Source of the DNA: an uncultured cyanobacterium
GTDB lineage: Bacteria; Cyanobacteriota; Cyanobacteriia; Cyanobacteriales; Nostocaceae
DNA length: 64,000 nucleotides
Direction of reading: 5' to 3'
Assembly: GCA_903903925.1 (NCBI GenBank)
Contig: CAIVAU010000259.1
Span: 62,001 to 126,000 of the forward strand
In this document: one piece after another, positions 42,757-51,251 of the stretch
Numbering within the stretch: position 1 is the stretch's first letter
How the letters are laid out: every line of letters begins with the position of its first letter
Program-made: the position numbers and the translations under genes
Notes under the pieces: model-generated
What the model was told of the DNA's origin: nothing
Databases searched by the model: none
Seen by the model: only the letters and a program-made list of their open reading frames with translations

Positions 42757-43485
42757 CTAACTTTTTTGAAAGACTAGGTAGATGTAGTACGTCGCCATCG
42801 GGATGATGGTGGCGGCAATTAAAAGTCCGATGACCCAAACAGTAGCGTTACCTTTGTCAGTTTCTTGTGCTTTCTTAAAGGTGCCTTCTACCTGCACATT
42901 ATCAACGATATGAGGAGGGCCTGGATCTGGTTGACCAGATAGAACGGCGATCATGCGATCGCTTGCATCTAGAAACGCCTGATTGTATTTGTTGCCGTCC
43001 CGCAATGGTGCCATTATGGTTTCGGACGCGATACTGTTAGCGATTTTATCTGGGAGCAAAGACTTGACTTTCTCTCCACTGATGATGGCTGTCCCGTTGG
43101 TGACGGTGTCAATCATTAATATAGTTTGATTTGCCTGGGCTTCTTTTGTCGGAAACCATTTTTCAAACAATGCTTTGGTGAATGTCTCTGGGGTTTCACC
43201 GTAGTCAAGTCTACGAACAGTCACAATTCTGACTTCGTTTCCGGTTTGCTTTGCCAAGTCCTCAAAGGCGCTGCTAATCTTAGCTTCATTTAGACGGCTG
43301 ATCACTTCGGCTTGATCCACAACCCAGGTGCGATCGCCTGGTGCTATGTTAGGTATTTGATCCACGCCTGTCGCAAAAACAGGTGTAGCAAATAGCGAAG
43401 AGGCTGCAATTATTGTCACTAGCGGCAGCAATAGCCATTGGAGGTATCTTTTCAAACTCAATTCTTGGTTAAGGAGCGATTTCAT
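42757..43485 (-). CDS. psb32: Psb32-like TPM-domain protein
   Basis: A 242-residue membrane-anchored protein. Signal segment WLLLPLVTIIAASSLFATPVFA, TPM domain from RTWVVDQAEVISRLNEAKIS to the GDxxxQAFLDASDRMIAVLSG end with VRIVTVRRLDYGETPETFTK, and a C-terminal helix TVWVIGLLIAATIIPMATYY. The architecture matches Psb32, which protects photosystem II from photodamage and speeds its repair. No neighbour in an operon. Naming rests on the TPM domain plus the C-terminal helix in a cyanobacterium. Confidence 0.82.
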   Translation of the reverse strand: MKSLLNQELSLKRYLQWLLLPLVTIIAASSLFATPVFATGVDQIPNIAPGDRTWVVDQAEVISRLNEAKISSAFEDLAKQTGNEVRIVTVRRLDYGETPETFTKALFEKWFPTKEAQANQTILMIDTVTNGTAIISGEKVKSLLPDKIANSIASETIMAPLRDGNKYNQAFLDASDRMIAVLSGQPDPGPPHIVDNVQVEGTFKKAQETDKGNATVWVIGLLIAATIIPMATYYIYLVFQKS

Positions 43486-43806
43486 TTCTATTCTCCAAAA
43501 GACAGACTTTCACCAAAAATACTATAAAAATAATGGCAAAATCTTGCTTCTTGCTTGGGTTTTGGTAAGCTGTTGCGCAGTTAATTTGTATATGGGACGC
43601 GGGCAAGATGCCTGCACTACAATAATTTTACGTTTTCGTCTTATACAATCTAGCTGGGCATCAGCTTACTAGACAGCATCAGGGTATTTTCTGGACTTGA
43701 GGAAATCCGAAAAGATACAATCTACGATAGTTTGATGGGTTTATGTAACTATGGAAAAAGTAATTTGCCACAAATTTTTCTCAAAAGTAAGTATTCTTCT
43801 TTAAGC

Positions 43807-44607
43807 ATGTCAAAAAAGTTGCAGGCTGTCTCCTACCTAGCTCCCAATTGGTTCGAGTTTTACAAAGCAGTTTTGGTGGATCTGGGTCGTGTGTTAGGAG
43901 TTGAAACGCAACTCATCCAGGGTAAACGCGATGCTTTGGAAGATCCGATGCTGTTACAAGATGAACTAGACTTGGCATTCATCTGTGGATTACCTCTGAT
44001 TCGGCATTTTCAGGTTGCACCAAACCAGTTGCAGACCTTAGTCGCTCCAGTCATGCAGGCATCACGCTATCAAAATCTTCCCATTTACTTTTCAGATGTG
44101 ATTGTAAATGCTACCAGCAATCTGGTGACTTTTGCAGATTTGGGGGGTAAAATAATGTGCTACAATGATGTTGGATCTAACAGTGGTTATAATCTGCTGT
44201 ATCACCGCTTAATTGAAGGCGGATATTCCAAAAACTTTTTTGGTCAGGCAATAGAATCAGGATCTCACCAGCGATCGATTCGCTGGGTAGTTGATGGACT
44301 CGCTGACTGTGCAGCAATTGACAGTGTCGTTTTGGCGCAAGAACTACGTGATTTCCCTGATTTGTCCACTCATTTGCGAGTCGTAGAAGCACTCGGACCC
44401 TCTCCTATGCCACCGTTAGTAGTAGCCCAGCGTCTCGGTATTTCTCTAATTCAGCAGATGCAGTTGACTCTACTTCAACCCGATGCAGAACTACAAGCCG
44501 CGATGGCACAAGTGGGAATTCAGCGTTTTGCAGCAGTAGAGTTAGAACAGTATGGAGAACTGCTCAAGTGGTATCACGACATAGATGTCAAGAAATATGG
44601 GGAGTAG
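43807..44607 (+). CDS. PhnD/SsuA-type substrate-binding protein without signal peptide
   Basis: 266 residues from ATG 43807 (MSKKLQAVSYLAPNWFEFYK). Has the PhnD-like patterns LAFICGLPLIRHFQ, YFSDVIVNATSNLVTFADLG, GSNSGYNLLYHRLIEGG and SGSHQRSIRWVVDGLADCAA. Such proteins bind phosphonate, phosphite or similar anions for ABC transporters, but this one has no visible signal peptide and no permease or ATPase next door, so it may be a cytosolic binding or sensing protein. A start 75 bp upstream (43732) would add a non-hydrophobic, family-unlike stretch. Confidence 0.78.
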   Translation: MSKKLQAVSYLAPNWFEFYKAVLVDLGRVLGVETQLIQGKRDALEDPMLLQDELDLAFICGLPLIRHFQVAPNQLQTLVAPVMQASRYQNLPIYFSDVIVNATSNLVTFADLGGKIMCYNDVGSNSGYNLLYHRLIEGGYSKNFFGQAIESGSHQRSIRWVVDGLADCAAIDSVVLAQELRDFPDLSTHLRVVEALGPSPMPPLVVAQRLGISLIQQMQLTLLQPDAELQAAMAQVGIQRFAAVELEQYGELLKWYHDIDVKKYGE

Positions 44608-44739
44608 GTCGTAGGGGCGGGGAGACCCCGCCCTAACATTCGTGTGTTTTTTCCATTCATCACGGATAGCGCACCGCCTGTCGGTCGCTTTTAAGCAAGT
44701 TAGTATAAAGAATAACTGAATTAGAAAACTGTATAGTAG
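44608..44739. repeat. Small GC hairpins after the PhnD-like gene
   Basis: GGGGCGGGGAGACCCCGCCC (about 44614-44633) is a near-perfect hairpin just after the stop and may terminate transcription. Similar GCGGGTTCACCCCGCCC sequence lies at about 21136. No gene is seen. Confidence 0.5.
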
Positions 44740-44865
44740 ATGCTGCTAGAGGAATTGACCAAAGGAGCTACAGTTAAAGGCATATTGCTGAACCAAGTCA
44801 GCATAAACTACAATTGGCAGGAATTGTGGCAACACGGGGTTTGTAGTAAGGACTTTAGTCCTTAA
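44740..44865 (+). pseudogene. N-terminal fragment of a SNF2/DUF3883-type helicase
   Basis: A 41-codon frame, MLLEELTKGATVKGILLNQV followed by SINYNWQELWQHG, resembles the very start of large superfamily 2 helicases found in phage-defence loci (typical pattern: KGxxVKGIxPxxxVTIxxVxWHGSxxVELTY). It breaks off after about 33 residues and ends in a copy of a TAAGGACTTTAGTCCTTA palindrome. Assignment is from pattern memory with limited length, hence moderate confidence. Confidence 0.45.
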
Positions 44866-44908
44866 AATGAGCATAAAATATTAGGTGTAACAACACAGGT
44901 GGCGAATC

Positions 44909-45085
44909 ATGAAAATCTTTACTGCTTATATAGAATACGACTTAGAGACAAAATTATACGTGGGAATTGTACCTAGTATTCCCGGTGCCCATACCCAAGC
45001 AGAAACATTAGATGAATTACAAACCAATCTTAAAGAAGTTTTAGAACTTTGTTTGGAAGAATATGGAGAAAATAGAAAAAATTAG
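44909..45085 (+). CDS. HicB-like antitoxin, probably shortened
   Basis: A 58-residue protein, MKIFTAYIEYDLETKLYVGI then VPSIPGAHTQAETLDELQTN and LKEVLELCLEEYGENRKN. This is a HicB-type partial RNase H fold: first strands, PGxxTQGxTxxEAxxNLKEVL. Relatives run about 15 residues longer, often with a terminal strand ending in VxV; here a stop follows LCLEEYGENRKN, so the tail looks replaced. No hicA toxin gene is adjacent. Ribosome site AGGTGG lies 8 nt before the ATG. Confidence 0.7.
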   Translation: MKIFTAYIEYDLETKLYVGIVPSIPGAHTQAETLDELQTNLKEVLELCLEEYGENRKN

Positions 45086-45156
45086 TATAGCCTAGACGAT
45101 TTATTTTCTCCCAAGCAATAGATAATTTGTAGATGTTATGTTTTTGGAGTCTAAAT

Positions 45157-45396
45157 ATGAACGCTCACAAGATAGAAGTTGTATTAACTGAAGATGGAAC
45201 TTTGACATTGCAAGATTTACCCTTTTATGCAGGTGAAGCTGTGGAAGTGATTATCCTGGAAGCTAAAACTCCACAGCACCAATCAGCGACAAAACCCCAA
45301 TCAGATAACAATCGTTATCCTTTGCACGGTAAAGTTATCCGTTATGATGATCCCACAGAACCTGTTGCTTTGGAAGATTGGGAAGTGTTGCAATGA
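45157..45396 (+). CDS. Antitoxin of a PIN-domain pair
   Basis: 79 residues from ATG 45157, MNAHKIEVVLTEDGTLTLQD, with a short beta N-terminus (LPFYAGEAVEVIILEAK) followed by a flexible acidic tail YPLHGKVIRYDDPTEPVALE-DWEVLQ, the toxin-wrapping part. It overlaps the following PIN toxin start by 4 bp (ATGA), the typical coupled arrangement. The antitoxin is intact although its toxin is not. Confidence 0.72.
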   Translation: MNAHKIEVVLTEDGTLTLQDLPFYAGEAVEVIILEAKTPQHQSATKPQSDNNRYPLHGKVIRYDDPTEPVALEDWEVLQ

Positions 45397-45533
45397 TTTT
45401 ACTTGACACTCACATCTGGATTTGGTGGGTTGATGACAACACAAAACTTACTCAAAAATATCGAGGATCTAAAATGTACGCGCCCATATACTTGGTTACT
45501 ACCGACACTAGAACTATGGATCAGTTGATTTAG
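45393..45533 (+). pseudogene. Gutted PIN-domain toxin
   Basis: Begins MILLDTHIWIWWVDDNTKLT, the clear PIN start with the first catalytic Asp (LLDTHIW), then after QKYRGSKMY the sequence no longer matches a PIN fold and stops at 46 codons (normal: about 130). The central two acidic residues are gone. The lost part is joined to the DUF499-like fragment that follows, marking a deletion junction at about 45465-45480. Confidence 0.75.
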
Positions 45534-45736
45534 ACCCTCTGCGCGTGACACGAGATGCCGGACTTATAGCTAATGAAGTTCTGCAACACCTGGCAGGTTT
45601 AGTAGGTGCAGATGTACAAGTCACTTTGGAAGTTCAGGTGCAATTACCTGATGGAGTACCAGACCATGTGATTCGCACAGTGAGTGAAAACTGCCGGACT
45701 CTGAAATTTAAGACCCACAACTTTGAAGAAGAATAA
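45510..45736 (+). pseudogene. C-terminal fragment of a DUF499-type ATPase
   Basis: Reading back from the stop, the frame gives YGSVDLDPLRVTRDAGLIAN, EVLQHLAGLVGADVQVTLEV and DHVIRTVSENCRTLKFKTHN-FEEE. This matches the end of large DUF499-family ATPases, which sit with a helicase and a DUF1156 methyltransferase in suspected anti-phage islands. A TAG upstream (about 45511) separates it from anything larger, and the only available start is an internal one at 45545, so it is a relic of a gene that would normally exceed 900 codons. Confidence 0.6.
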
Positions 45737-45816
45737 AATCAACCGATTCGGTGATTGGTACAGTTCCAATCAGTGTAACAATCAGCATTACTAGTGTCAG
45801 CAACTGACTGTTTACG

Positions 45817-47139
45817 TTAAACCTTATTTTTACTGATGGCAGCAGATCTAGTTTGTATTGAGGCAGCATGACGATGGGTTGCACTACGCTTTTTCAGGAA
45901 CGGGGTAGGCCCGTGAGTTTGTCCTTCATGCAATTGAGCATCTAGATACACCTGCTCAAACAAGGCTCGCTGAGCATGGCTACCACCAATCTGATGTAAT
46001 CTTGGTAAAAGAGATTTTAGTTCAGCGATCGCCGTTGACCAATCCCTGTTGGCGTGGGCGACCATCCCTCTTGCTGCGGGAATGGCAACAACAGACCAGC
46101 TTTGTCGGAGGGAAGGGTGAACAATTTCAGCGTGTTTCTGCATACTGATCTCCATCTGAGTTGCCCAGTCACTGTGTCCTGCTTTTGCAAATGCGTAGAT
46201 AAAGTGCAGGTCTTGAAAAGCTAATGCATGTTCATGGAGTCGAGGGAGAAGATAAGCACTTAACTTCTGCCAGCGTTCACCAACGTCAATCCCTCGTAAC
46301 TCCAGTCGTAACAACAGCGAAATTGCACCCACCTGATCTTTAGGAGATTCTTTTTGGGCTCGTCCCCAAACGTGTGTATCGTAGAGATCCAAAACCTTCT
46401 GTTCGTCACCTTGCTCTAAATAATAGAGGGCTACATGCCACCAATTGTGCGTGTATAGCATGGAGTTGCAGTTTTCCCAGGTATCTGCGAGACTCTCCAT
46501 CCAAGCAATGCCTTCATCCACTCGCCCTTGAGTTTCTATCACATGGGCAACAGCATGCTGCGCCCAAGGGTCGTGGCGATTCATGGCAACTGCTGTTCTA
46601 CCCATGATTTCTGCTTCTACAAGCCGATGGCACTGTTCCAACCCAAACGCCACCATGCCATACACGTAATGATTTTCCCGATTGGCAGGCAGAACTTTCT
46701 CGGCAATTTTCAGCAATCTCTCTTGATCACCTAAGTAAAAGTAGTGATACTGTCCCTGCTGAACTGAAATGAGATCCCGAGGAAATTTATCGGCGATCGC
46801 TTCGTGCAATGCGATCGCCCGGTTTATCGCTTTCACAGACCAAGCTGCGATCGCATGTACGTACAAACGCTCTCGGTTTGTGATCTCGGCTAAATACTGT
46901 TGGGCGGCTTGCAAATGCCGATTGGCTTTCTTCCATCCTATGGCATTTTCCTTTGAGAGGAAATGAGCAGCTGCATAAGCATGGATCATTGCACAGGTAG
47001 GATCTGCCGCAATCCCTTGATTAAGAGCAACTTCCACATCTTTACCGTAACTGAGGGCTTGATCTGTAAAGCAGTTAATTGCTGCGATCGCCACTGGTGA
47101 GTCTGTTGTGACTTCAAGTCCTTGAGCGTCTTCTAGCAT
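45817..47139 (-). CDS. TTC38-like tetratricopeptide protein
   Basis: A 440-residue helical repeat protein with the TTC38-type signature ENCNSMLYTHNWWHVALYYL and VLDLYDTHVWGRAQKES, preceded by DPWAQHAVAHVIETQGRVDE. The family is widespread, in bacteria and animals, and of unknown function. No signal peptide. Several HIP1-like GCGATCGC sites lie within. It stands alone, with its C-terminal tail (RSATHRHAASIQTRSAAISK) less conserved. Confidence 0.78.
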   Translation of the reverse strand: MLEDAQGLEVTTDSPVAIAAINCFTDQALSYGKDVEVALNQGIAADPTCAMIHAYAAAHFLSKENAIGWKKANRHLQAAQQYLAEITNRERLYVHAIAAWSVKAINRAIALHEAIADKFPRDLISVQQGQYHYFYLGDQERLLKIAEKVLPANRENHYVYGMVAFGLEQCHRLVEAEIMGRTAVAMNRHDPWAQHAVAHVIETQGRVDEGIAWMESLADTWENCNSMLYTHNWWHVALYYLEQGDEQKVLDLYDTHVWGRAQKESPKDQVGAISLLLRLELRGIDVGERWQKLSAYLLPRLHEHALAFQDLHFIYAFAKAGHSDWATQMEISMQKHAEIVHPSLRQSWSVVAIPAARGMVAHANRDWSTAIAELKSLLPRLHQIGGSHAQRALFEQVYLDAQLHEGQTHGPTPFLKKRSATHRHAASIQTRSAAISKNKV

Positions 47140-47340
47140 TGTTGATTCCTGGCAATCATGATCTATTGCAGTTCAACACCTGTTAAACCGCAAAGTGGAA
47201 CGAATTTATAAAACACAGCAACCCTATCAATTTACCGTATTTTGTTCTTCTAATTATCTCATAGTCCATCTCAAAATTGCAAGGACAATCTCACATCCAG
47301 GACTAGCCCTCGTTTTTTTTGTTTTGGGTTTGAATATACA

Positions 47341-47359
47341 GGTGGGCAGAGTGCCCACC
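47341..47359. terminator. Hairpin after guaA
   Basis: GGTGGGCA and TGCCCACC form a perfect 8-bp stem around GAG, 12 bp beyond the guaA stop on its strand. No T-run follows on the guaA strand. It could stop or stabilise the guaA transcript. Confidence 0.55.
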
Positions 47360-47371
47360 CAACCTTTCAAA

Positions 47372-48994
47372 TTACTCCCATTCAATAGTTCCAGGCGGCT
47401 TAGAGGTGATATCGTAAACCACTCGGTTAACACCTTTGACTTCATTAACAATGCGATTGGAAATCACTTCCAGCACCTCATAAGGCACACGCGCCCAGTC
47501 AGCGGTCATCCCATCTTCACTGGTAATCATCCGCAAGACGATGGGATAAGCATAGGTACGTTGATCGCCCATGACACCAACACTGCGAATTGGTAATAAC
47601 ACAGCGAAAGCTTGCCAGTAATCATGGTATAAGCCGCGTTGGTTAATTTCTTGACGCACAACTAAATCGGCATCACGCAAAATCTTTAAACGTTCAGCCG
47701 TGACTTCACCGAGGATGCGAATTGCCAAACCAGGACCGGGAAAAGGATGTCGCTGCACAATTTCTTCTGGTAAGCCAATAGCACGCCCAACTTTGCGGAC
47801 TTCATCCTTGAACAGTTTACGCAACGGTTCCACCAGTTTAAATCGTAGGTCTTTAGGTAAACCACCGACATTATGATGGCTTTTGATTTTCACCGCTACC
47901 CGTTCTCCAGTTTGCGGGTCAACATTGGTATTAGCAGATTCGATCACATCTGGGTAAAGTGTACCTTGAGCGAGATAGTCAAACGGACCGAGGCGTCTAG
48001 ACGTTTCTTCAAATACACTGATGAACTCATGTCCGATAATCCGGCGTTTTTCTTCAGGATCACTGATCCCATCAAGCGCAGATAAAAAGCGATCGCGGGC
48101 ATTCACATATTCAACCGGAATGTGAAACTGCTCAGAGAAAAGCTTAAGCAACCGCTCTGGTTCATACTTTCGCATGAAACCTTGATCAATAAACACGCAA
48201 CTTAGCTGATCTCCAATTGCTTTATGGAGTAAAAACGCCAATGTAGAAGAATCTACACCCCCAGAAAGCGCCAATAATACCCGCTTTTCGCCAACTCTAC
48301 CACGAATTTCACGAATTGCTTCTTCAACAAACGCAACAGTTGTCCAGGTCGGTTCACATTTGCAGATGTGGTAGACAAAATTGCGGATGAGCGCCAGACC
48401 ACCAACAGAATGTACCACCTCTGGATGGAACTGGACACCGTACATTTTCCTTTCGTGATGAGCAATAGCAGCGCAAGGGGTATTGTCTGTATGTGCCAGT
48501 AATTCAAACCCAAGTGGCATCCGAGTGACTGAGTCTCCGTGACTCATCCACATAGTTGTGCCATCTTCAACATTAGTCAGTAAGTCCGTTGGGTCGTCGA
48601 TATATAGAGACGCTTTGCCATACTCGCCTCGGTCAGCCTTTGCCACTTCCCCACCTTGAGATTGCACCATGAGTTGCATACCGTAGCATACACCTAGAAT
48701 GGGAATTCCCAAGTCCCATATTTGTGGATTACACTGAGGCGCACCATTGTCATAAACTGAATTGGGCCCACCAGAAAGGATGATCCCCTTAGGATTCAAT
48801 TTACGTATTTGTTCTATCGTGGTGCGATAGGAAAGAACTTCAGAATAAACTTGAGTCTCACGAATCCGACGGGCAATGAGTTCGGAATACTGAGAACCAA
48901 AGTCCAGAATTGCAATAATTTGACGATCAAGCCGCCCCAAAGATTGTACTTTTTGAGGAGCTTGTTCTGTTAGTAGAGTCACCGCTGTATTCAT
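47372..48994 (-). CDS. guaA: GMP synthase (glutamine-hydrolysing)
   Basis: Converts XMP to GMP using glutamine and ATP. 540 residues: N-terminal class I amidotransferase domain (LDFGSQYSELIARRIRETQV, GVCYGMQLMVQ with the catalytic Cys, and VQFHPEVVHS), then the PPi-type ATP loop LSGGVDSSTLAFLLHKAIGD, and the C-terminal dimer domain ending YDITSKPPGTIEWE. The start is the ATG at 48994. No riboswitch-like structure was seen in the 490-bp leader. Confidence 0.97.
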   Translation of the reverse strand: MNTAVTLLTEQAPQKVQSLGRLDRQIIAILDFGSQYSELIARRIRETQVYSEVLSYRTTIEQIRKLNPKGIILSGGPNSVYDNGAPQCNPQIWDLGIPILGVCYGMQLMVQSQGGEVAKADRGEYGKASLYIDDPTDLLTNVEDGTTMWMSHGDSVTRMPLGFELLAHTDNTPCAAIAHHERKMYGVQFHPEVVHSVGGLALIRNFVYHICKCEPTWTTVAFVEEAIREIRGRVGEKRVLLALSGGVDSSTLAFLLHKAIGDQLSCVFIDQGFMRKYEPERLLKLFSEQFHIPVEYVNARDRFLSALDGISDPEEKRRIIGHEFISVFEETSRRLGPFDYLAQGTLYPDVIESANTNVDPQTGERVAVKIKSHHNVGGLPKDLRFKLVEPLRKLFKDEVRKVGRAIGLPEEIVQRHPFPGPGLAIRILGEVTAERLKILRDADLVVRQEINQRGLYHDYWQAFAVLLPIRSVGVMGDQRTYAYPIVLRMITSEDGMTADWARVPYEVLEVISNRIVNEVKGVNRVVYDITSKPPGTIEWE

Positions 48995-49482
48995 GATGGG
49001 CGAGAGTTTGGGTGTCAGGATAAATTGTCTTTTAGGGTTTAATTGATACCACTTCTATGCCTTATTTAGGCTTTTCACCTAATCAAATTTCTGGCAAACG
49101 CGCTTCTTGAGAGCGTCTGTTTAATCCATAAATGTGGAAATGGTCTTAAATAGACAAACTTAACCTAGAGTGGTATCTGAAAAAATGCTTGATTCAGATA
49201 ATTTTAAATTATTTATAATAAATTAACATAATTTTGTAATTTACAAACAAGCAGTTTTTCTTTTAACGATAATTTTATAATTGCCTTCAAATTGGATAGA
49301 ACCGCTTGTAGGCAAGATTTCTACCATGATCATGCACTTTCACCTTCCGGATAGAATCTGGAGGATCACCTATCAAATCAAGCAGAAACAGTTTAAAATC
49401 TGCAAGAAAGTGGAGCTCTTTGACAAAGAAGACTTTTACCGTTCCAGGTTCAAAACTAAAAAAGCTTTAGCCAGAGGAGAAA
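48995..49482. other. Intergenic region upstream of guaA
   Basis: 488 bp, AT-rich (especially 49180-49280). A plus-strand frame starting ATG at 49326 reads MIMHFHLPDRIWRITYQIKQ and goes on to 49508, overlapping the 3' end of the neighbouring minus-strand gene; it has Lys-rich coding-like composition but no recognisable family and no clear ribosome site, so it is noted at low confidence and not called. Confidence 0.35.
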
Positions 49483-49776
49483 TCAATCCAATAACAAGGC
49501 TTGCATAGCGTCCCAAGAAAGTCCTTGTTGAAGATATCGGGGTGCTTCAGGGTTGTAAGGACTCGCTACACGGTCAACACTAATAATTTTTGCTTCATCT
49601 GATAACACCGGTACATCTGGATCAAATGCAGTTGGGTGCATCAAAGAACTGGAAAAGCCTTTGAAGATGGCAATTTGGTCTTCTTCACCCAAAATTTCTA
49701 CCTTGACAATTAGAACTTCTTGAGGGCGTTTGGCGGTATATTGTTCCAACCGCTTGCCAATAGAATTATTTATCAT
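49483..49776 (-). CDS. Small conserved-looking cyanobacterial protein
   Basis: 97 residues, no membrane segment. The core VLIVKVEILGEEDQIAIFKG with FSSSLMHPTAFDPDVPVLSD and the Pro-rich PYNPEAPRYLQQGLSWDAMQ gives the impression of a conserved cyanobacterial-plastid family of unknown function (I believe DUF7734, from memory and unverified). Followed on the same strand by nothing within 480 bp and preceded by the DUF3177-like gene 95 bp upstream. Confidence 0.6.
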   Translation of the reverse strand: MINNSIGKRLEQYTAKRPQEVLIVKVEILGEEDQIAIFKGFSSSLMHPTAFDPDVPVLSDEAKIISVDRVASPYNPEAPRYLQQGLSWDAMQALLLD

Positions 49777-49871
49777 CAGTCTTGCATCAGAATACAGGAG
49801 TCAAGAACGGGGTGTGGGGTGTGGGGGAAGGTAACATAGTAATTATTCCTAACTCTGTAACCCGTAACTCC

Positions 49872-50465
49872 TTATTGTGTAGCTGAGCGTCCTTGCTTAC
49901 CCAGTTTTACTAGAACAAAGTAACATAAGCAGAACACATAAACGATTAAACTAATGATGCCGATAAAGCCAAGGAAACCAGGCTTAGTATTGGGATGGAA
50001 ATATTCTTTAAAGAGTAACGGTGGCTCAAACCAGACACGACAGTAGGAAGTAACGTTTCCATGTCCGGGAAAAGCACAAACCAAAAAAGGTACAGCAGCA
50101 ATTGTGCCCAAGACACAATAAACACTTGTCGCCCAACGCCAAGAAGTAAAAATCAGCTTCAAAGGGCCACTGGACTGATAATCAATTTCATCGTTCAGAT
50201 CAACCCAGAACCATAGCGAAATGGGAATCAAGATCAAAGCCATGAACCCTGAGATAAAACCTACTGGGAACTGGGCGATCATTAAGTAGACCGTAATTGC
50301 CAGCAAACTTGATACTCGCCAGTAAATGATTAACAAGCGTTGTATCGCTTCGGCTTTTTGCACAAAAGCCCAAATTAGTAGAATCAGGGGAATAACTACC
50401 GTAAATAATAGTGCCAGTCGAAAGTCCATCCAGACTAGAGGGCGAAACCAGACTTCATTGTCCAT
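49872..50465 (-). CDS. DUF3177-like polytopic membrane protein
   Basis: 197 residues with about five hydrophobic helices: LALLFTVVIPLILLIWAFVQ, LLAITVYLMIAQFPVGFISG, FMALILIPISLWFWVDLNDE, SVYCVLGTIAAVPFLVCAFP and FIGIISLIVYVFCLCYFVLV. Two extracytoplasmic Cys (in LVCAFPGHGNVTSYCRVW) could pair. Matches the cyanobacterial DUF3177 family by pattern memory. Function unknown. Possibly in one transcript with the gene at 49483. Confidence 0.65.
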   Translation of the reverse strand: MDNEVWFRPLVWMDFRLALLFTVVIPLILLIWAFVQKAEAIQRLLIIYWRVSSLLAITVYLMIAQFPVGFISGFMALILIPISLWFWVDLNDEIDYQSSGPLKLIFTSWRWATSVYCVLGTIAAVPFLVCAFPGHGNVTSYCRVWFEPPLLFKEYFHPNTKPGFLGFIGIISLIVYVFCLCYFVLVKLGKQGRSATQ

Positions 50466-50790
50466 AGCTTTTTAATAGGGGATAGGGCGTAGGTAGGTGG
50501 TAGAGGGTAGGGGTTTAATGGTGCAAAAGTCTTAGGGAGATCCGCAAATAAATGATGCTGAGGCGCGAATTAATCTAGGGTAAAGTTTCCCACTTTAACT
50601 AGTTCCTCAGATCTGCCTAGGAACGCAGTCTATAAGGCTCTGACTCCTTTATTGAACGGAGGCAGAGCCTCCATAGGCTAGGAACGAGCTTGGAGAACGT
50701 GCAACCTCTTACTAATTGACCAACAACATCATGAATTTGCGCTCTGTTAACAACGACTTTCGCCCCTTATCCCCCGACTCTCTTGCTTTT
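50466..50790. other. Intergenic region downstream of cp12 with a hairpin
   Basis: Contains GGAGGCAGAGCCTCC (50658-50672), a 6-bp perfect stem with a 3-nt loop, in a segment that resembles a dispersed cyanobacterial repeat (GGCTAGGAACGAGC). It probably contributes to terminating cp12 and contains the promoter of the DUF3177-like gene. No coding frame is supported. Confidence 0.45.
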
Positions 50791-51042
50791 CTAGTCTTCG
50801 TAAAGCCTGCACTCATCAGCATCTGGGTTGGCATCGCAGTACTGCTCTAGAGAGTTTTTGGGCTTAGTTTGCTTCCGGTGAGAAGCTTCTGCTTGTAGTT
50901 CTTCCACTGCATCCCATGCTGCCGCGCATTCGGCAGAGTTGCTACCTGAGACATCACAAACAGTGCGAGCTTCTGTAAGCTCTTGTTCGATTTTGTCTTC
51001 GATGGTGTCGCCGACGACTTTATCTTGGATGTTGTTGCTCAT
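50791..51042 (-). CDS. cp12: CP12 regulatory protein
   Basis: 83 residues from ATG 51042 (MSNNIQDKVVGDTIEDKIEQ). Redox switch of the Calvin-Benson cycle: in the dark its two disulfides form and it binds GAPDH and phosphoribulokinase into an inactive complex. Both cysteine pairs are present: VCDVSGSNSAECAAAWDAVE with ELQAEASH, and SLEQYCDANPDADECRLYED at the C-terminus, giving a full-length CP12. An in-frame ATG at 51090 would add an A/T-rich extension and is unlikely. Confidence 0.94.
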   Translation of the reverse strand: MSNNIQDKVVGDTIEDKIEQELTEARTVCDVSGSNSAECAAAWDAVEELQAEASHRKQTKPKNSLEQYCDANPDADECRLYED

Positions 51043-51251
51043 GACTTTGTTTTGTTGTGTATTGTTAATTCTAGTATAGAAAAATTTCAAAAATTCCAGT
51101 TTTTCGTACTATAGCACCCCATTCTATCGACTTAGCTGTTAAGCCATTGTAGATTTTGATGCTGCATAACCATTCTAGGGATTATGAGTATTCATACTCA
51201 ATCATACCTAATATTTGGAAATTTGACCAAGAACAGGGTGTGGGGTGTACC

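Noticed and set aside
47195..47596. 133-codon plus-strand frame
   Set aside because: Mostly antisense to the 3' end of guaA and crossing its hairpin; no family resemblance.
48995..49280. Purine riboswitch before guaA
   Set aside because: No three-way-junction-like conserved core was found in the leader.
49326..49508. 60-codon Lys-rich frame MIMHFHLPDRIW
   Set aside because: No recognisable family or ribosome site, and overlaps the 3' end of a more credible minus-strand gene; kept only as a note.
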